Shown in pieces: positions 34,594-43,423 of a stretch of DNA of 64,000 bases; the stretch's first letter is position 1, and every line of letters starts with the position of its first letter. Below the pieces are notes generated by a model. That model was not told the DNA's origin, searched no databases, and saw only the letters and a program-made list of their open reading frames with translations. Made by a program: the position numbers and the translations under genes. The stretch is from GCA-2862585 sp049890295. Lineage in GTDB: Bacteria; Bacteroidota; Bacteroidia; Flavobacteriales; UBA7312. The DNA lies in assembly GCA_049890295.1 (NCBI GenBank), contig JBMHBP010000018.1, forward strand, positions 1-64,000, read 5' to 3'.

Positions 34594-35613
34594 ATGCTAG
34601 AAAAAGCTCAAAAACTTTTACAAGAGATACATTCATTTCATCCTGAAACTGCTGAAGAATTAGAAGCGTTTAGAATTCAATATTTAGGTAAAAAGGGTAT
34701 AATGAACGCTTTATTTGCTGATTTTAAGACTATCCCTAATGAACAAAAAAAAGAGTTTGGTCAAATTCTAAATCAGTTAAAACAGGCCATTCAACAAAAA
34801 ATTGAAGATTCTAAGAAAGGGTTTTCACAAACGTCATCTAATTCTAGTGGACAAGACTTGACTAAACCCGTTACCATTGATCAATTGGGAAGCAGGCATC
34901 CATTATCTTTAGTTAAAAATGAGATTGTAGAAATCTTTAACCGAATTGGCTTTACTCTTTCTGACGGACCAGAAATTGAGGATGACTGGCATAATTTTAC
35001 CGCCCTGAACCTACCTCAAGAACATCCAGCCAGAGATATGCAGGATACCTTCTTTATACAAACTAACCCCGATGTATTACTGAGAACACACACCTCGTCT
35101 GTTCAAGTCAGATATATGGAAAATAATAAGCCGCCTATTCGAACGCTATCTCCAGGAAGAGTATATAGAAATGAAGCTATTTCTGCTCGGGCACATTGTA
35201 TTTTTCATCAGGTCGAGGGTTTATATATTGACGAGAAGGTATCTTTTGCTGACCTTAAACAAGTTCTACTCTATTTTGCAAAAGAGATGTTTGGTGAGCA
35301 TACGGAAATTAGATTACGCCCTTCATATTTTCCGTTCACAGAGCCCAGTGCAGAGGTCGATGTTTCTTGTAATATATGTTCTGGCAAAGGGTGTAACGTC
35401 TGTAAATATACTGGCTATTTAGAAATATTAGGTTGCGGAATGGTAGACCCAAATGTATTAGCTAATTGCAATATTGACCCCAACAAGTACACCGGTTACG
35501 CATTTGGCATGGGAATAGAACGTATTGCCATGTTAAAATACCAAATAAAAGATTTGAGATTGTTTTTTGAGAATGATGTACGTTTTTTAAAGCAGTTTAA
35601 ATCAACCCTTTAG
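34594..35613 (+). CDS. pheS: Phenylalanine-tRNA ligase alpha subunit
   Basis: 339 residues. The N-terminal coiled coil (about 1-85) contacts tRNA. The class II catalytic core contains HPLSLV, the motif 2 region RVYRNEAISARAHCIFHQVEG and the motif 3 region GYAFGMGIERIAMLKY. PSYFPFTEPSAEVDVSC is the conserved phenylalanine-binding stretch. The beta subunit gene (pheT) is not in the window. It is full length. Confidence 0.96.
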   Translation: MLEKAQKLLQEIHSFHPETAEELEAFRIQYLGKKGIMNALFADFKTIPNEQKKEFGQILNQLKQAIQQKIEDSKKGFSQTSSNSSGQDLTKPVTIDQLGSRHPLSLVKNEIVEIFNRIGFTLSDGPEIEDDWHNFTALNLPQEHPARDMQDTFFIQTNPDVLLRTHTSSVQVRYMENNKPPIRTLSPGRVYRNEAISARAHCIFHQVEGLYIDEKVSFADLKQVLLYFAKEMFGEHTEIRLRPSYFPFTEPSAEVDVSCNICSGKGCNVCKYTGYLEILGCGMVDPNVLANCNIDPNKYTGYAFGMGIERIAMLKYQIKDLRLFFENDVRFLKQFKSTL

Positions 35614-35782
35614 TTGGCAGTACAATCCAAGAACAGTTTTTCATAACACACTAGCACAGCTTCTCAAGTGCCATCATTTAGCGTACAAACACAATATTCA
35701 GTTCCACATTAGATTAGACATGCTTTAAACACGACTAGTAAGGTTAAGTAGATTATTCTTTTCATCATTTTTAAAGCAATAT

Positions 35783-36922
35783 TTATTTGTCTTTAAGGGG
35801 TCGGTCCTTAAACTGTTTTTGACAAGGAATACGCCATAGTTCTTCACTTTTTAATAAATCAAGAAATAGTTTGTCACTATTTCCGCCACCAAAAAGGTGT
35901 ATTTCTTTAGTATTAAGGTTATTGGTTTTTTCTATCGAGGATACAATATCATTTTTATGGTATGTCGATTGAATTATACTGTTGGCTTTGACTCGATTTA
36001 ATTGACGATCCCCAACATCAATACTAGGCACTCCATAAAGCGGGGCCTCTCTAACACCAGCACTACTATTACCTATAATGAATTGACAATGTTTTAGTAA
36101 AACCAAGAAGAATTCAAATCGTAGAGATGGAAAAGTAATAAATCTTGAATTATTTTCTAATCGTTCTAAGGCTTTGTTAATAACTGACGATCCCATATCA
36201 TTATTAGGTCTTATGACAATGTAATTATTATTATCCTCTAAAACAGCATCAACCAGTTGATTGGCATACACCTCCATATTCGCTTCAGTTGTAACAGGGT
36301 GAAACATAAAAATACTGAACGATTGAAACGGAATATCATAATAGCTCAGAGCATCTTCTAAGCGGGGTAAGTTCTTTGAAAACATTATATCTACATCTGG
36401 AGAACCGATAACAAATATTTGATTTTCTATTTCTCCCATTTGTAGTAATCTTGTTTTAGCATTTTCATTGGCCACAAAATGGATATGACTAAGTTTACTA
36501 ACAGAGTGTCTAATCAATTCATCAATGGTACCTGAAACCTCCCCCCCCTCAATGTGTCCAACTAAAATATTATTTAATGAACCAACAATAGCTCCTGCTA
36601 AGGTTTCAACTCTATCACCATGAACGACAATTAAGTCCACAGGATGTTCATTAATAAAAGCGGATAAACCTTGAATTGTTTTAGCAAGAGTTAAATCCAT
36701 GCTCGATTCACTAGTGTGGTTTGAAAATTTATGAATATTAGAGAATCCAGATTTTACAATTTCATTGACTGTATACCCAAACTCATTTTGAAGATGCATT
36801 CCGGTAGCAAAAATGTGTACTTCAAAATTTTGACATTGACTACTAGTGCCAATTAACGATTTTAATTTACCAAAATCCGCTCGTGTTCCAGTAAGAAATA
36901 CTATTTTCTTGATATCATTCAA
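35783..36922 (-). CDS. neuC: UDP-N-acetylglucosamine 2-epimerase (hydrolysing), NeuC/LegG type
   Basis: 379 residues of a GT-B fold epimerase. The start KKIVFLTGTRADFGKL is characteristic of the hydrolysing NeuC/LegG branch rather than WecB. DLIVVHGDRVETLAGAI and GHIEGGEVSGTIDELIRH hold the catalytic Asp, Glu and His. It releases UDP and gives ManNAc or its 2,4-diacetamido analogue. It overlaps neuB by 8 bases. Whether the product is Neu5Ac or legionaminic acid cannot be told, since no bacillosamine or GDP-sugar genes are in the window. Confidence 0.9.
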   Translation of the reverse strand: MNDIKKIVFLTGTRADFGKLKSLIGTSSQCQNFEVHIFATGMHLQNEFGYTVNEIVKSGFSNIHKFSNHTSESSMDLTLAKTIQGLSAFINEHPVDLIVVHGDRVETLAGAIVGSLNNILVGHIEGGEVSGTIDELIRHSVSKLSHIHFVANENAKTRLLQMGEIENQIFVIGSPDVDIMFSKNLPRLEDALSYYDIPFQSFSIFMFHPVTTEANMEVYANQLVDAVLEDNNNYIVIRPNNDMGSSVINKALERLENNSRFITFPSLRFEFFLVLLKHCQFIIGNSSAGVREAPLYGVPSIDVGDRQLNRVKANSIIQSTYHKNDIVSSIEKTNNLNTKEIHLFGGGNSDKLFLDLLKSEELWRIPCQKQFKDRPLKDK

Positions 36923-37949
36923 AATCGTTCCAGTTTAACTGTTCGTCGTTATTTATATCTCTAGTAGCACATTTCCCTAAAATGGTGTTAAAATGCTCTG
37001 CTAATATTGGGCCAGTACCTGGTCGTTTTACCCAAATATTATTCATTGTTAGGGGTTCTCCTTTTGAAATAGCTTGTATTGAACATACTGTTGCAAATGC
37101 AAAGTCAATAGTTACTTGTTCTTCTTTGGCAGGGCCCTTTTTCCCACCCCGTTGTTGCCACAAGATATGACTTCCTTTAATTAACTCATTACAACTATTC
37201 TCATCCATTGAACAAACAATATCAGGTCCGGTTCTATGCATATGGTCTGTGAAATGACGTTCAAGAATTGATGCTCCAAGAGCCACTGCCCCAAAGCAAG
37301 CATGATTTGTAATAGTGTGGTCAGAAAGTCCAAAAACAGTATCGGGAAATGCGTTTTGAATATCGTTAAGCGCACCCAAACGTACTAGATTATTGGGAGT
37401 AGGGTAAAGGTTAGTGGTATGTAATAATGCATATTGAATCTCATGTTTTTTGAAAATACTAACCGCCTTTTCAATACTTTGAATAGTATTCATGCCTGTA
37501 CTTAAAATTATCGGCTTACCGAATGATGCGATATGTTCTAGTAGAGGGTAGTTATTACATTCTCCAGAACCTATTTTATAGGCAGGCACATTCCACTTTT
37601 CCAAACGATTGGCAGCAGCTCTGGAAAACGGTGTACTGATGAATATCATTCCTTTAAATTCAACATATTTTTTAAGCGCCAGTTCTTCTTCCTCATTCAG
37701 GGCACACCGCTCCATTATATCATAGATAGAAACATCCGCATTGCCTGGAATAACTTTCTTGGCAGCTCCACTCATTTCATCTTCAACAATGTGGGTCTGA
37801 TGCTTAACCATCTCAACACCTGCTCTGTGAGCAGCGTCTACCATTTCTTTAGCAAGATCTAAACTGCCTTCGTGGTTAATGCCGATTTCAGCAATTATCA
37901 AGGGGGGATAATCAGCCCCTATTTTTCTACCAGCTATTTCAATCATCAT
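36915..37949 (-). CDS. neuB: N-acetylneuraminate/nonulosonate synthase
   Basis: 344 residues. The TIM-barrel NeuB domain (AEIGINHEGSLDLAKEMVDAA, KIGSGECNNYPLL, FGLSDHT, ERHFTDH) condenses phosphoenolpyruvate with the hexosamine made by NeuC. A C-terminal SAF antifreeze-like domain (about 285-340, AISKGEPLTMNNIWVKRPG) caps the active site. It is the middle gene of a tight neuA-neuB-neuC operon, overlapping both neighbours. Confidence 0.93.
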   Translation of the reverse strand: MMIEIAGRKIGADYPPLIIAEIGINHEGSLDLAKEMVDAAHRAGVEMVKHQTHIVEDEMSGAAKKVIPGNADVSIYDIMERCALNEEEELALKKYVEFKGMIFISTPFSRAAANRLEKWNVPAYKIGSGECNNYPLLEHIASFGKPIILSTGMNTIQSIEKAVSIFKKHEIQYALLHTTNLYPTPNNLVRLGALNDIQNAFPDTVFGLSDHTITNHACFGAVALGASILERHFTDHMHRTGPDIVCSMDENSCNELIKGSHILWQQRGGKKGPAKEEQVTIDFAFATVCSIQAISKGEPLTMNNIWVKRPGTGPILAEHFNTILGKCATRDINNDEQLNWNDFE

Positions 37950-38616
37950 ATTTATTTAAAATAAGTTCTGCCCAATCAAAGTCCAACTCTGAATCAATGT
38001 CGATGGTTGCAAATGGGTGGTCTACAACAACCGCAATGGGTTTTTCAGAAAGAATTTGGCCTTTTTTGATTAATTCAAAAGCACTAATATACAACAGACC
38101 ATTTTCATAAAAAAGAGGAGATAAATCTTGACTTCTTTGACCAAAATGATAGGTTGAAGGGTTGAAAACAGTATGCTTAATTTCACCTAACTTACGCTTG
38201 TTTGTACTTACGCATAGAGAGGAATCGCCTTTAGCATTCTTTAACATATTGTAGCATTGTTCAAATAGATGTTTTGGCCTCATTGGATTAGTGGGTTGGA
38301 GCAAAGCCAGGTATTGATATGGTTTTTGAACGGTATTAGCCACATGTTGTAATACCTCAGCGGTGGAGGTGTCGTCTTGAGATAGCCCTGAGGGTCTATC
38401 CAAAACCATCACTTGATACTTGTTAGCAACTTTGACTATCTCTGGATCGTCTGTTGAAACTAAAATATCCTCAACAGAAACATTTTCTAAAGCATACTCA
38501 ATACTATAGGCAATTAGCGGTTTTCCGTTTAATTGTTTGTAATTTTTTCCCGGCAAGCGTTTTGAGCCTTTACGGGCAGGAATAACTACCAGAATGTCCT
38601 TAAAAATATGACTCAT
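37939..38616 (-). CDS. neuA: CMP-nonulosonate (acylneuraminate) cytidylyltransferase
   Basis: 225 residues. ILVVIPARKGSKRLPGKN (about 8-25) is the CTP-binding motif. LALLQPTNPMRP and the acidic FATIDIDSELDFDWAE (metal binding) complete the fold. It activates the nine-carbon sugar as CMP-sugar for transfer to surface glycans. It is the first gene of the operon, with a -7 box 6 bases upstream of its ATG. No matching glycosyltransferase lies within the window. Confidence 0.93.
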   Translation of the reverse strand: MSHIFKDILVVIPARKGSKRLPGKNYKQLNGKPLIAYSIEYALENVSVEDILVSTDDPEIVKVANKYQVMVLDRPSGLSQDDTSTAEVLQHVANTVQKPYQYLALLQPTNPMRPKHLFEQCYNMLKNAKGDSSLCVSTNKRKLGEIKHTVFNPSTYHFGQRSQDLSPLFYENGLLYISAFELIKKGQILSEKPIAVVVDHPFATIDIDSELDFDWAELILNKYDD

Positions 38617-38622
38617 TTAACA

Positions 38623-38630
38623 CAAATCTA
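38623..38630 (-). promoter_or_regulatory. -7 box (TAGATTTG) for neuABC
   Basis: Exact TAnnTTTG on the minus strand, ending 6 bases before the neuA ATG. It separates this operon from the FemAB-like gene upstream. Confidence 0.5.
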
Positions 38631-38656
38631 ATATTTTTAAATGAGTTGATGATTTC

Positions 38657-38676
38657 ATCCCTTTATTTAAAGGGAT
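38657..38676 (-). terminator. Hairpin at the end of the FemAB-like gene
   Basis: A perfect 8-bp inverted repeat, ATCCCTTT and AAAGGGAT around ATTT, overlapping the stop codon (38663). No clean U-run follows, so termination is uncertain. Confidence 0.35.
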
Positions 38677-39778
38677 GTCTCTGCACCCATCGTTTTGGTT
38701 TTATATTTTGTAGAATAGGTTTTAACAGATATCTTACCACTGGGCTTTTTATATAAATATAGATGAAGGATCGCTTAGGTTCAGCCCCAACGTTACTTTT
38801 AAATTCGGCGGCAGTTCGCCCAAATACAATTGCTTTTTTCTGTAACGCAATACCGTGTTTTATACTTTCGATGAGTATGCGTTCGTATAAACTATAAGCT
38901 TTACTGAATTCATAGTCTAAGCCAATAAAATAGGAGTAAAGGGTGTTTTTATCTTCAATTTCGGATGAAAAGCCAATCATTTTTTCCTTTAAGAAATAAC
39001 CATATACTTTACATTTTGGAAAGTCAAGCTCAATCAATTGTTGGAAAGTGTTGGTGTTGAAGGTAATCGCTCCAAAGGAGGACCTCCCTTGAACATTAAA
39101 AAATAGTTCTTGAATGGTTGTTTTGTATGTTTTCAAATCGCTCTTTGACAGTAGTCTAATATCAATTTCTTGACTTTTTTTCATGACCACCTTTTGTCGT
39201 ACTCGATATTTCTTTTTTAACGATTGGGTGTAATCACTAATCGTTTTCCACATAGGATTAATAGGTAGTACCATATCTTCCTCCACTTCAACTTTTATCA
39301 TATTAGGGATTACTGATATAGGGTTTTCTATTTTTAAAGTAGAGAAAAAATGATCGGGGATGATAAATTTGTTTATGTTTCGTTCCTGGCTAATTTTTTC
39401 TATTAAGGAAACTATCACTTCTTCTTTCGAACTTAACATTTTAGCGCTTACGTTTTGAATATTTGTTATCAGCCCATTGCCTAGTCCAACAACTCTTATT
39501 TTTAGTAAACTCATGATGAAACTAATGATACCTCTACCTAACTTATTCCTTTTTTGATAAGTGATTATCCTATTACCATTTAAACCAAACTCTTGTGCAT
39601 AACCAGCTAGTCGGTTGGTTTTATTGTCTAGCAGATAGAATAAGTGTGTTACGTTTTCTTGATGCGATTGTTCAAAGGCTTGTTTAAACGAAAGCCAAAG
39701 GAAAGGGTTTTCATTTACAATAGTATTCCATTGTTTTGCATCAATAGATTCGGATTTAGTATATAGCTTGACCACCAA
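38663..39778 (-). CDS. FemAB/GNAT-like acyltransferase family protein
   Basis: 371 residues. The C-terminal half contains the GNAT-like fold seen in FemAB-related proteins: YGYFLKEKMIGFSSEIED, then YFIGLDYEFSKAYSLYERIL and KAIVFGRTAAEFKSNVGAEP. The N-terminal half (residues 10-150) looks like the paired pseudo-GNAT domain. Relatives transfer amino acids or acyl groups to lipids, peptidoglycan or sugars; the substrate is unknown. Its neighbour is the nonulosonic acid operon, so surface-sugar decoration is possible (inference). There is no early ATG. The start is a TTG (39778) or the following GTG, placed by the TATTTTTG box at 39800-39807. Confidence 0.68.
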   Translation of the reverse strand: MVVKLYTKSESIDAKQWNTIVNENPFLWLSFKQAFEQSHQENVTHLFYLLDNKTNRLAGYAQEFGLNGNRIITYQKRNKLGRGIISFIMSLLKIRVVGLGNGLITNIQNVSAKMLSSKEEVIVSLIEKISQERNINKFIIPDHFFSTLKIENPISVIPNMIKVEVEEDMVLPINPMWKTISDYTQSLKKKYRVRQKVVMKKSQEIDIRLLSKSDLKTYKTTIQELFFNVQGRSSFGAITFNTNTFQQLIELDFPKCKVYGYFLKEKMIGFSSEIEDKNTLYSYFIGLDYEFSKAYSLYERILIESIKHGIALQKKAIVFGRTAAEFKSNVGAEPKRSFIYIYIKSPVVRYLLKPILQNIKPKRWVQRHPFK

Positions 39779-39799
39779 ATAGTGAAATTAATTTCGGCA

Positions 39800-39807
39800 C
39801 AAAAATA
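39800..39807 (-). promoter_or_regulatory. -7 box (TATTTTTG) for the FemAB-like gene
   Basis: Exact TAnnTTTG on the minus strand, 21 bases before the TTG/GTG start. It implies the gene is not simply read through from umuC. Confidence 0.5.
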
Positions 39808-39827
39808 GACTTTATTTTAAGCTAATT

Positions 39828-41081
39828 TTATAGAAAAACAGTTAGAGCATCTTCGATACGTGTGGAGTAGCAAGGTGACAACTGCTCTTGTTTCATACGC
39901 CATTTCCGTTGACTGCCTTGTATGGCTAAACGAACTTTTTCTCGACCCACACGATCATTGATACTATCTAAGGCCGTCATTATAGCTTGTTGTTTTTTAC
40001 GATCTACATGGTCGAATAAGCTCAGTTGCTGTTGTTTTTGGGGAACGATATCGCCAATAATAACGCCTGCTTTCTTATAGCGATAATTAGGGCGATATAT
40101 TTTATTAAGGGCCTGTATTGCTAAGCGAACAACCTCCATAGAGTCGTTGGTTGGAGTATCTAATGTTATAGACGTAACCCCTTTGTATTGTTTGTCGCTT
40201 GGTTTAAACGGATTAGTATGAATGAATACGCTAACTCGTGTTGTACAGCTTTTTTGTTTGCGAAGTTTATAAGCACAGTTACTAGCATAATTACTAACAG
40301 CCTCTTTCAGTTCATCAATAGTAGTTATACTTTTACTAAAAGAACGAGAAGTACAAATATTCTTTTTTCGACTAGCATTTTGTTCAATAGGAAAACAAGG
40401 TGTCCCTTTAAGCTCCTTAACCATTCTTAGTCCTACCACTGATAAGCGTCGCTTAATCCAGCTATCATCAGCACGACATAAATCATATGCACTATTAATC
40501 CCCATGTTTTTCAACATACGCCCATGGCGTCGCCCTACACCCCACAACTCTTCTACTGGCAACCATTTTAGAGCACGGTCGATAAGAGCGGGTTCTTGCA
40601 AGACAAACACACCTGACGAGGTATATTTTTTAGCAATCAGTCCAGCCACTTTACACAGGGTTTTGGTGGGAGCAATACCAATAGAAATTGGAATACCGGT
40701 ATACTGTTTGACTTTTTGTTTTAGAGCGATTCCTTTTTCTAAAGGGCTACCTTCTCCTGAAAAATCCATAAAGGCTTCATCAATAGAATATACCTCCATA
40801 GCTTTCACCTCTTGCTGAATAGTACTCATGACTCGCTTTGATAAATCGCCATATAATGTAAAGTTGGATGAAAATAGTTGAATATCGTACTGTTTTATCA
40901 GCTTTTTTAGCTGAAATACGGGTACCCCCATTTTTATCCCTAGAGCTTTAGCTTGGTTGCTACGAGCAATTACGCAGCCATCATTATTAGAGAGTACCAG
41001 AATAGGCTTGCCTTCCAGTTTAGGCTGAAAGACACGCTCACAAGAAGCATAGAAATTATTACAATCAGCGAGTGCTAGCAT
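39828..41081 (-). CDS. umuC: Y-family DNA polymerase V catalytic subunit
   Basis: 417 residues. ALADCNNFYASCERVFQP is the first metal site (Asp and backbone) and MEVYSIDEAFMDFSGEG holds the conserved Asp-Glu pair, so the translesion polymerase should be active. A helix-hairpin-helix region (ALKWLPVEELWGVGRRHGRML) and little-finger domain follow. The C-terminal UmuC-specific part (QQQLSLFDHVDR) includes a clamp-binding QLSLF motif. It overlaps umuD by 17 bases, the usual umuDC pairing. Confidence 0.94.
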   Translation of the reverse strand: MLALADCNNFYASCERVFQPKLEGKPILVLSNNDGCVIARSNQAKALGIKMGVPVFQLKKLIKQYDIQLFSSNFTLYGDLSKRVMSTIQQEVKAMEVYSIDEAFMDFSGEGSPLEKGIALKQKVKQYTGIPISIGIAPTKTLCKVAGLIAKKYTSSGVFVLQEPALIDRALKWLPVEELWGVGRRHGRMLKNMGINSAYDLCRADDSWIKRRLSVVGLRMVKELKGTPCFPIEQNASRKKNICTSRSFSKSITTIDELKEAVSNYASNCAYKLRKQKSCTTRVSVFIHTNPFKPSDKQYKGVTSITLDTPTNDSMEVVRLAIQALNKIYRPNYRYKKAGVIIGDIVPQKQQQLSLFDHVDRKKQQAIMTALDSINDRVGREKVRLAIQGSQRKWRMKQEQLSPCYSTRIEDALTVFL

Positions 41082-41529
41082 TGGCCTTGTGTATAATAAA
41101 AGTCACTACACCCCAAACTTGAAAGTCCATTTCTTGTGTGATTTTTACCGGCCGATAATTATCATTGGCAGGAATGAGGAATAGCTCATTGTCATTTTTC
41201 TTTATACGCTTTACTGTAAATTCTCCATTTACAACCGCTAGTACTATGTCGTTATTTTTTGGTGTCAACGCTCTATCAACGACCATTACATCATGACTTT
41301 GTATACCAGCATCTATCATTGAATCCCCAACGGCACGTACACAAAAAGTAGCTGAAGGATGCTGAACCAAGTAGTCGTGTAGGTTGAGATCCATGTCTAA
41401 ATAATCATCGGCAGGGGACGGAAAGCCTGCAGGAACAGTGTCACCATACAACGGAACATCGTTCAAATCAACATCTTCAATAGTATAAAATTGAAGCTTT
41501 TTATCTGTATTAAGGTATTTAAACTTCAC
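41065..41529 (-). CDS. umuD: UmuD-type S24 self-cleaving protein
   Basis: 154 residues. The self-cleavage site is Ala-Gly in TVPAGFPSP (about 32-40). The catalytic Ser is in VGDSMIDAGI and the Lys in GEFTVKRIKK. After cleavage, UmuD' dimers partner UmuC for mutagenic translesion synthesis. No DNA-binding domain precedes the peptidase, so it is UmuD rather than LexA. The 186-base upstream region shows no clear LexA box by eye; Bacteroidota SOS boxes are poorly defined. Confidence 0.93.
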   Translation of the reverse strand: MKFKYLNTDKKLQFYTIEDVDLNDVPLYGDTVPAGFPSPADDYLDMDLNLHDYLVQHPSATFCVRAVGDSMIDAGIQSHDVMVVDRALTPKNNDIVLAVVNGEFTVKRIKKNDNELFLIPANDNYRPVKITQEMDFQVWGVVTFIIHKANASTR

Positions 41530-41655
41530 TTGTTAGGGTTATGAAAGCATAAAATTAACTCAAAAAAACACTAAAAATAGCCTTTGGCATATTTTTTTTA
41601 TTTCACTAATTACTAGAAGAAATAGAAAAAAATAATGGAATGTATAGACAATTAA

Positions 41656-41687
41656 TTGAAAAGTTATACAAAAATTATATATGTTTG
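41656..41687 (+). promoter_or_regulatory. Promoter of the proteorhodopsin gene
   Basis: TTG at 41656-41658, a 21-base spacer and TATGTTTG at 41680-41687 (exact TAnnTTTG), leaving a leader of about 20-25 bases before the ATG at 41716. Confidence 0.65.
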
Positions 41688-41715
41688 TACCACTAACTAT
41701 TAAAAATAACAAGTT

Positions 41716-42444
41716 ATGCTATTAGAAATTCAAGCGATGAGTCCAACTGATTATGTTGGCTTTACGTTTTTCATCGGCTACATGGCTATGTTTGCCGCAT
41801 CAGTATTTTTCTTCGTCGAAAGAGGAAGTGTAAATGATAAGTGGAAACTATCATTATTAATCTCAGGTTTAATTACGGGTATTGCAGCAGTTCACTACTT
41901 CTACATGCGTGATTATTACCTAGCAACTGGGGATAACCCAACATTTTTTAGATATGTAGACTGGACATTGACAGTTCCATTAATGTGTGTAGAGTTTTAT
42001 CTACTAACAAGAGCTGCTGGAGCAACCAAGAGTCTATTATGGAAATTAATCATTGCTTCTGTATGGATGCTAGTAGCCGGTTATATCGGTGAGTCATTTA
42101 ACCCAGAAGGTGGTGATACTGCACATTCAGTAACATGGGGTGTATTATCAACTATTGGTTATATCTACATATTGTACGCAGCTTGGTTTGGTGAAGTAGC
42201 ACAGTTGGCTGAAAAGAGTGAATCTGAAGTAGTCAAAAAAGGTGTACGTACACTAGCTTGGTTTGTATTAGTCGGATGGGCAATCTATCCAATTGGATAC
42301 ATGTGTATGGATGGTGGATGGTTAAACACAGCATTAGGCTGGGGATCTGAGAATGTAGATCTTTGGTATAACATTGCTGATGCTATCAACAAAATTGGTT
42401 TTGGTTTAGTGGTATATAATATAGCTGTCACAGAATCAAAATAA
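41716..42444 (+). CDS. Proteorhodopsin, green-tuned light-driven proton pump
   Basis: 242 residues with seven transmembrane helices. The helix C motif RYVDWTLTVPLMCVE gives proton acceptor Asp82 and proton donor Glu93 (the D-T-E pattern with Thr86 of an outward proton pump). Met90 at the spectral tuning position predicts green absorption. His60 pairs with the acceptor Asp. The retinal Schiff-base Lys is Lys226 in DAINKIGFG. It pumps protons across the inner membrane in light. It is followed by a strong hairpin and then blh, which makes the retinal. It is not the sodium-pump (NDQ) or chloride-pump (NTQ) type. Confidence 0.97.
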   Translation: MLLEIQAMSPTDYVGFTFFIGYMAMFAASVFFFVERGSVNDKWKLSLLISGLITGIAAVHYFYMRDYYLATGDNPTFFRYVDWTLTVPLMCVEFYLLTRAAGATKSLLWKLIIASVWMLVAGYIGESFNPEGGDTAHSVTWGVLSTIGYIYILYAAWFGEVAQLAEKSESEVVKKGVRTLAWFVLVGWAIYPIGYMCMDGGWLNTALGWGSENVDLWYNIADAINKIGFGLVVYNIAVTESK

Positions 42445-42465
42445 TCGTCAATCTATTTTTTGGTT

Positions 42466-42507
42466 AATAAAAGCAGGCTGGATATCAATTCGGCCTGCTT
42501 TTATTTT
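42466..42507 (+). terminator. Terminator-like hairpin between proteorhodopsin and blh
   Basis: A perfect 13-bp stem, AATAAAAGCAGGC (42466-42478) with GCCTGCTTTTATT (42493-42505), around a 14-base loop, ending in a U-rich arm. It starts 21 bases after the proteorhodopsin stop and ends 13 bases before the blh ATG. It also reads as a terminator on the other strand. Confidence 0.75.
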
Positions 42508-42519
42508 ATAACAAAACAG

Positions 42520-43419
42520 ATGAACCGCTTTACATTTATATTTCTGACTTGTATTTATGCTTTATTCTTAGTTTATCAAGCATTTATAGAAATACCTTTA
42601 GAGCATCAGCTAATTGCGGCATCATTATTTATTTTATTATTTGGTATTCCACATGGTGCAATTGATCATGTATTATTTTTTCGCAAAAGAAAAATGTCAA
42701 CCTTAAAGTTTTATACATTATATCTCGGCCTTATTGTCTGTTTTGTTGGCTTATGGTTCTGGCAACCCTTAATGAGTTTTGTGTTGTTTTTACTATTATC
42801 TGCCTACCATTTTGGAGAATCTCAACTGGTTGATATTAAGCAATTACGGCTAAGGAATAAACCATTAATATATTTCAACTGGGGCATGGCATTGCTAGCC
42901 ACTTTGATGTATTATAATATTAGCGAACTGAAGGAAATAACTACCATTTTTCAGGATACAGTGAGCTTCAATTCTATTTATAATGAACGGCTCATGTTTT
43001 GGTTTTTTCTATTTACTAATATATTGAATATCGCGACTTTATCTTTTCTTTTTTATACCAATAAACTGACTAGTCGCCGGTTTTCTTCAGAACTATTTTT
43101 GATAGCCTTAATACATTTGACCTTTTTCTTATTCCCTTTTATAATTGGCTTCTCGCTCTATTTTGTGGTACTACATTCTATTGTAGTAATGCACCAAGAA
43201 TATATGTTCTTTAAATCCGAAAATGAGTCATTTTCTGTTTTTGAATTTATAAAGCTTCTATTGCCTTACTCAGTATTAAGTATCGTCTTTACAGCATTAT
43301 TACTTTCATTGTCTTACTGGGGGATAATTAATATTTCCGTCCCTTTCTTGGCAATAATAATAATCTCAGTCATCACTCTACCACATGCTATTGTAATGAC
43401 TATATTTTACAGTAAGTAA
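42520..43419 (+). CDS. blh: Blh/Brp-family beta-carotene 15,15'-dioxygenase
   Basis: 299-residue integral membrane iron enzyme that splits beta-carotene into two retinals for proteorhodopsin. There are about eight hydrophobic helices. The iron-ligand His candidates are in FGIPHGAIDH (about 46-55), SAYHFGESQ, VVMHQEYMF and TLPHAIVM, matching the family pattern. The ATG at 42520 is used because the in-frame TTG at 42460 lies before the hairpin and would add a non-hydrophobic extension. The tail lies 4 bases from the convergent thioredoxin-like gene. Confidence 0.92.
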   Translation: MNRFTFIFLTCIYALFLVYQAFIEIPLEHQLIAASLFILLFGIPHGAIDHVLFFRKRKMSTLKFYTLYLGLIVCFVGLWFWQPLMSFVLFLLLSAYHFGESQLVDIKQLRLRNKPLIYFNWGMALLATLMYYNISELKEITTIFQDTVSFNSIYNERLMFWFFLFTNILNIATLSFLFYTNKLTSRRFSSELFLIALIHLTFFLFPFIIGFSLYFVVLHSIVVMHQEYMFFKSENESFSVFEFIKLLLPYSVLSIVFTALLLSLSYWGIINISVPFLAIIIISVITLPHAIVMTIFYSK

Positions 43420-43423
43420 ATAG

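Noticed and set aside
35739..35749. TAAGGTTAAGT matching the RNA element core at 24.7 kb
   Set aside because: Only 11 bases match and there is no hairpin, outer stem or terminator around it; chance in AT-rich sequence.
41530..41715. Possible SOS/LexA box before umuDC
   Set aside because: No symmetrical box could be found by eye in the 186-base gap, and Bacteroidota SOS boxes are not well enough defined to claim one.
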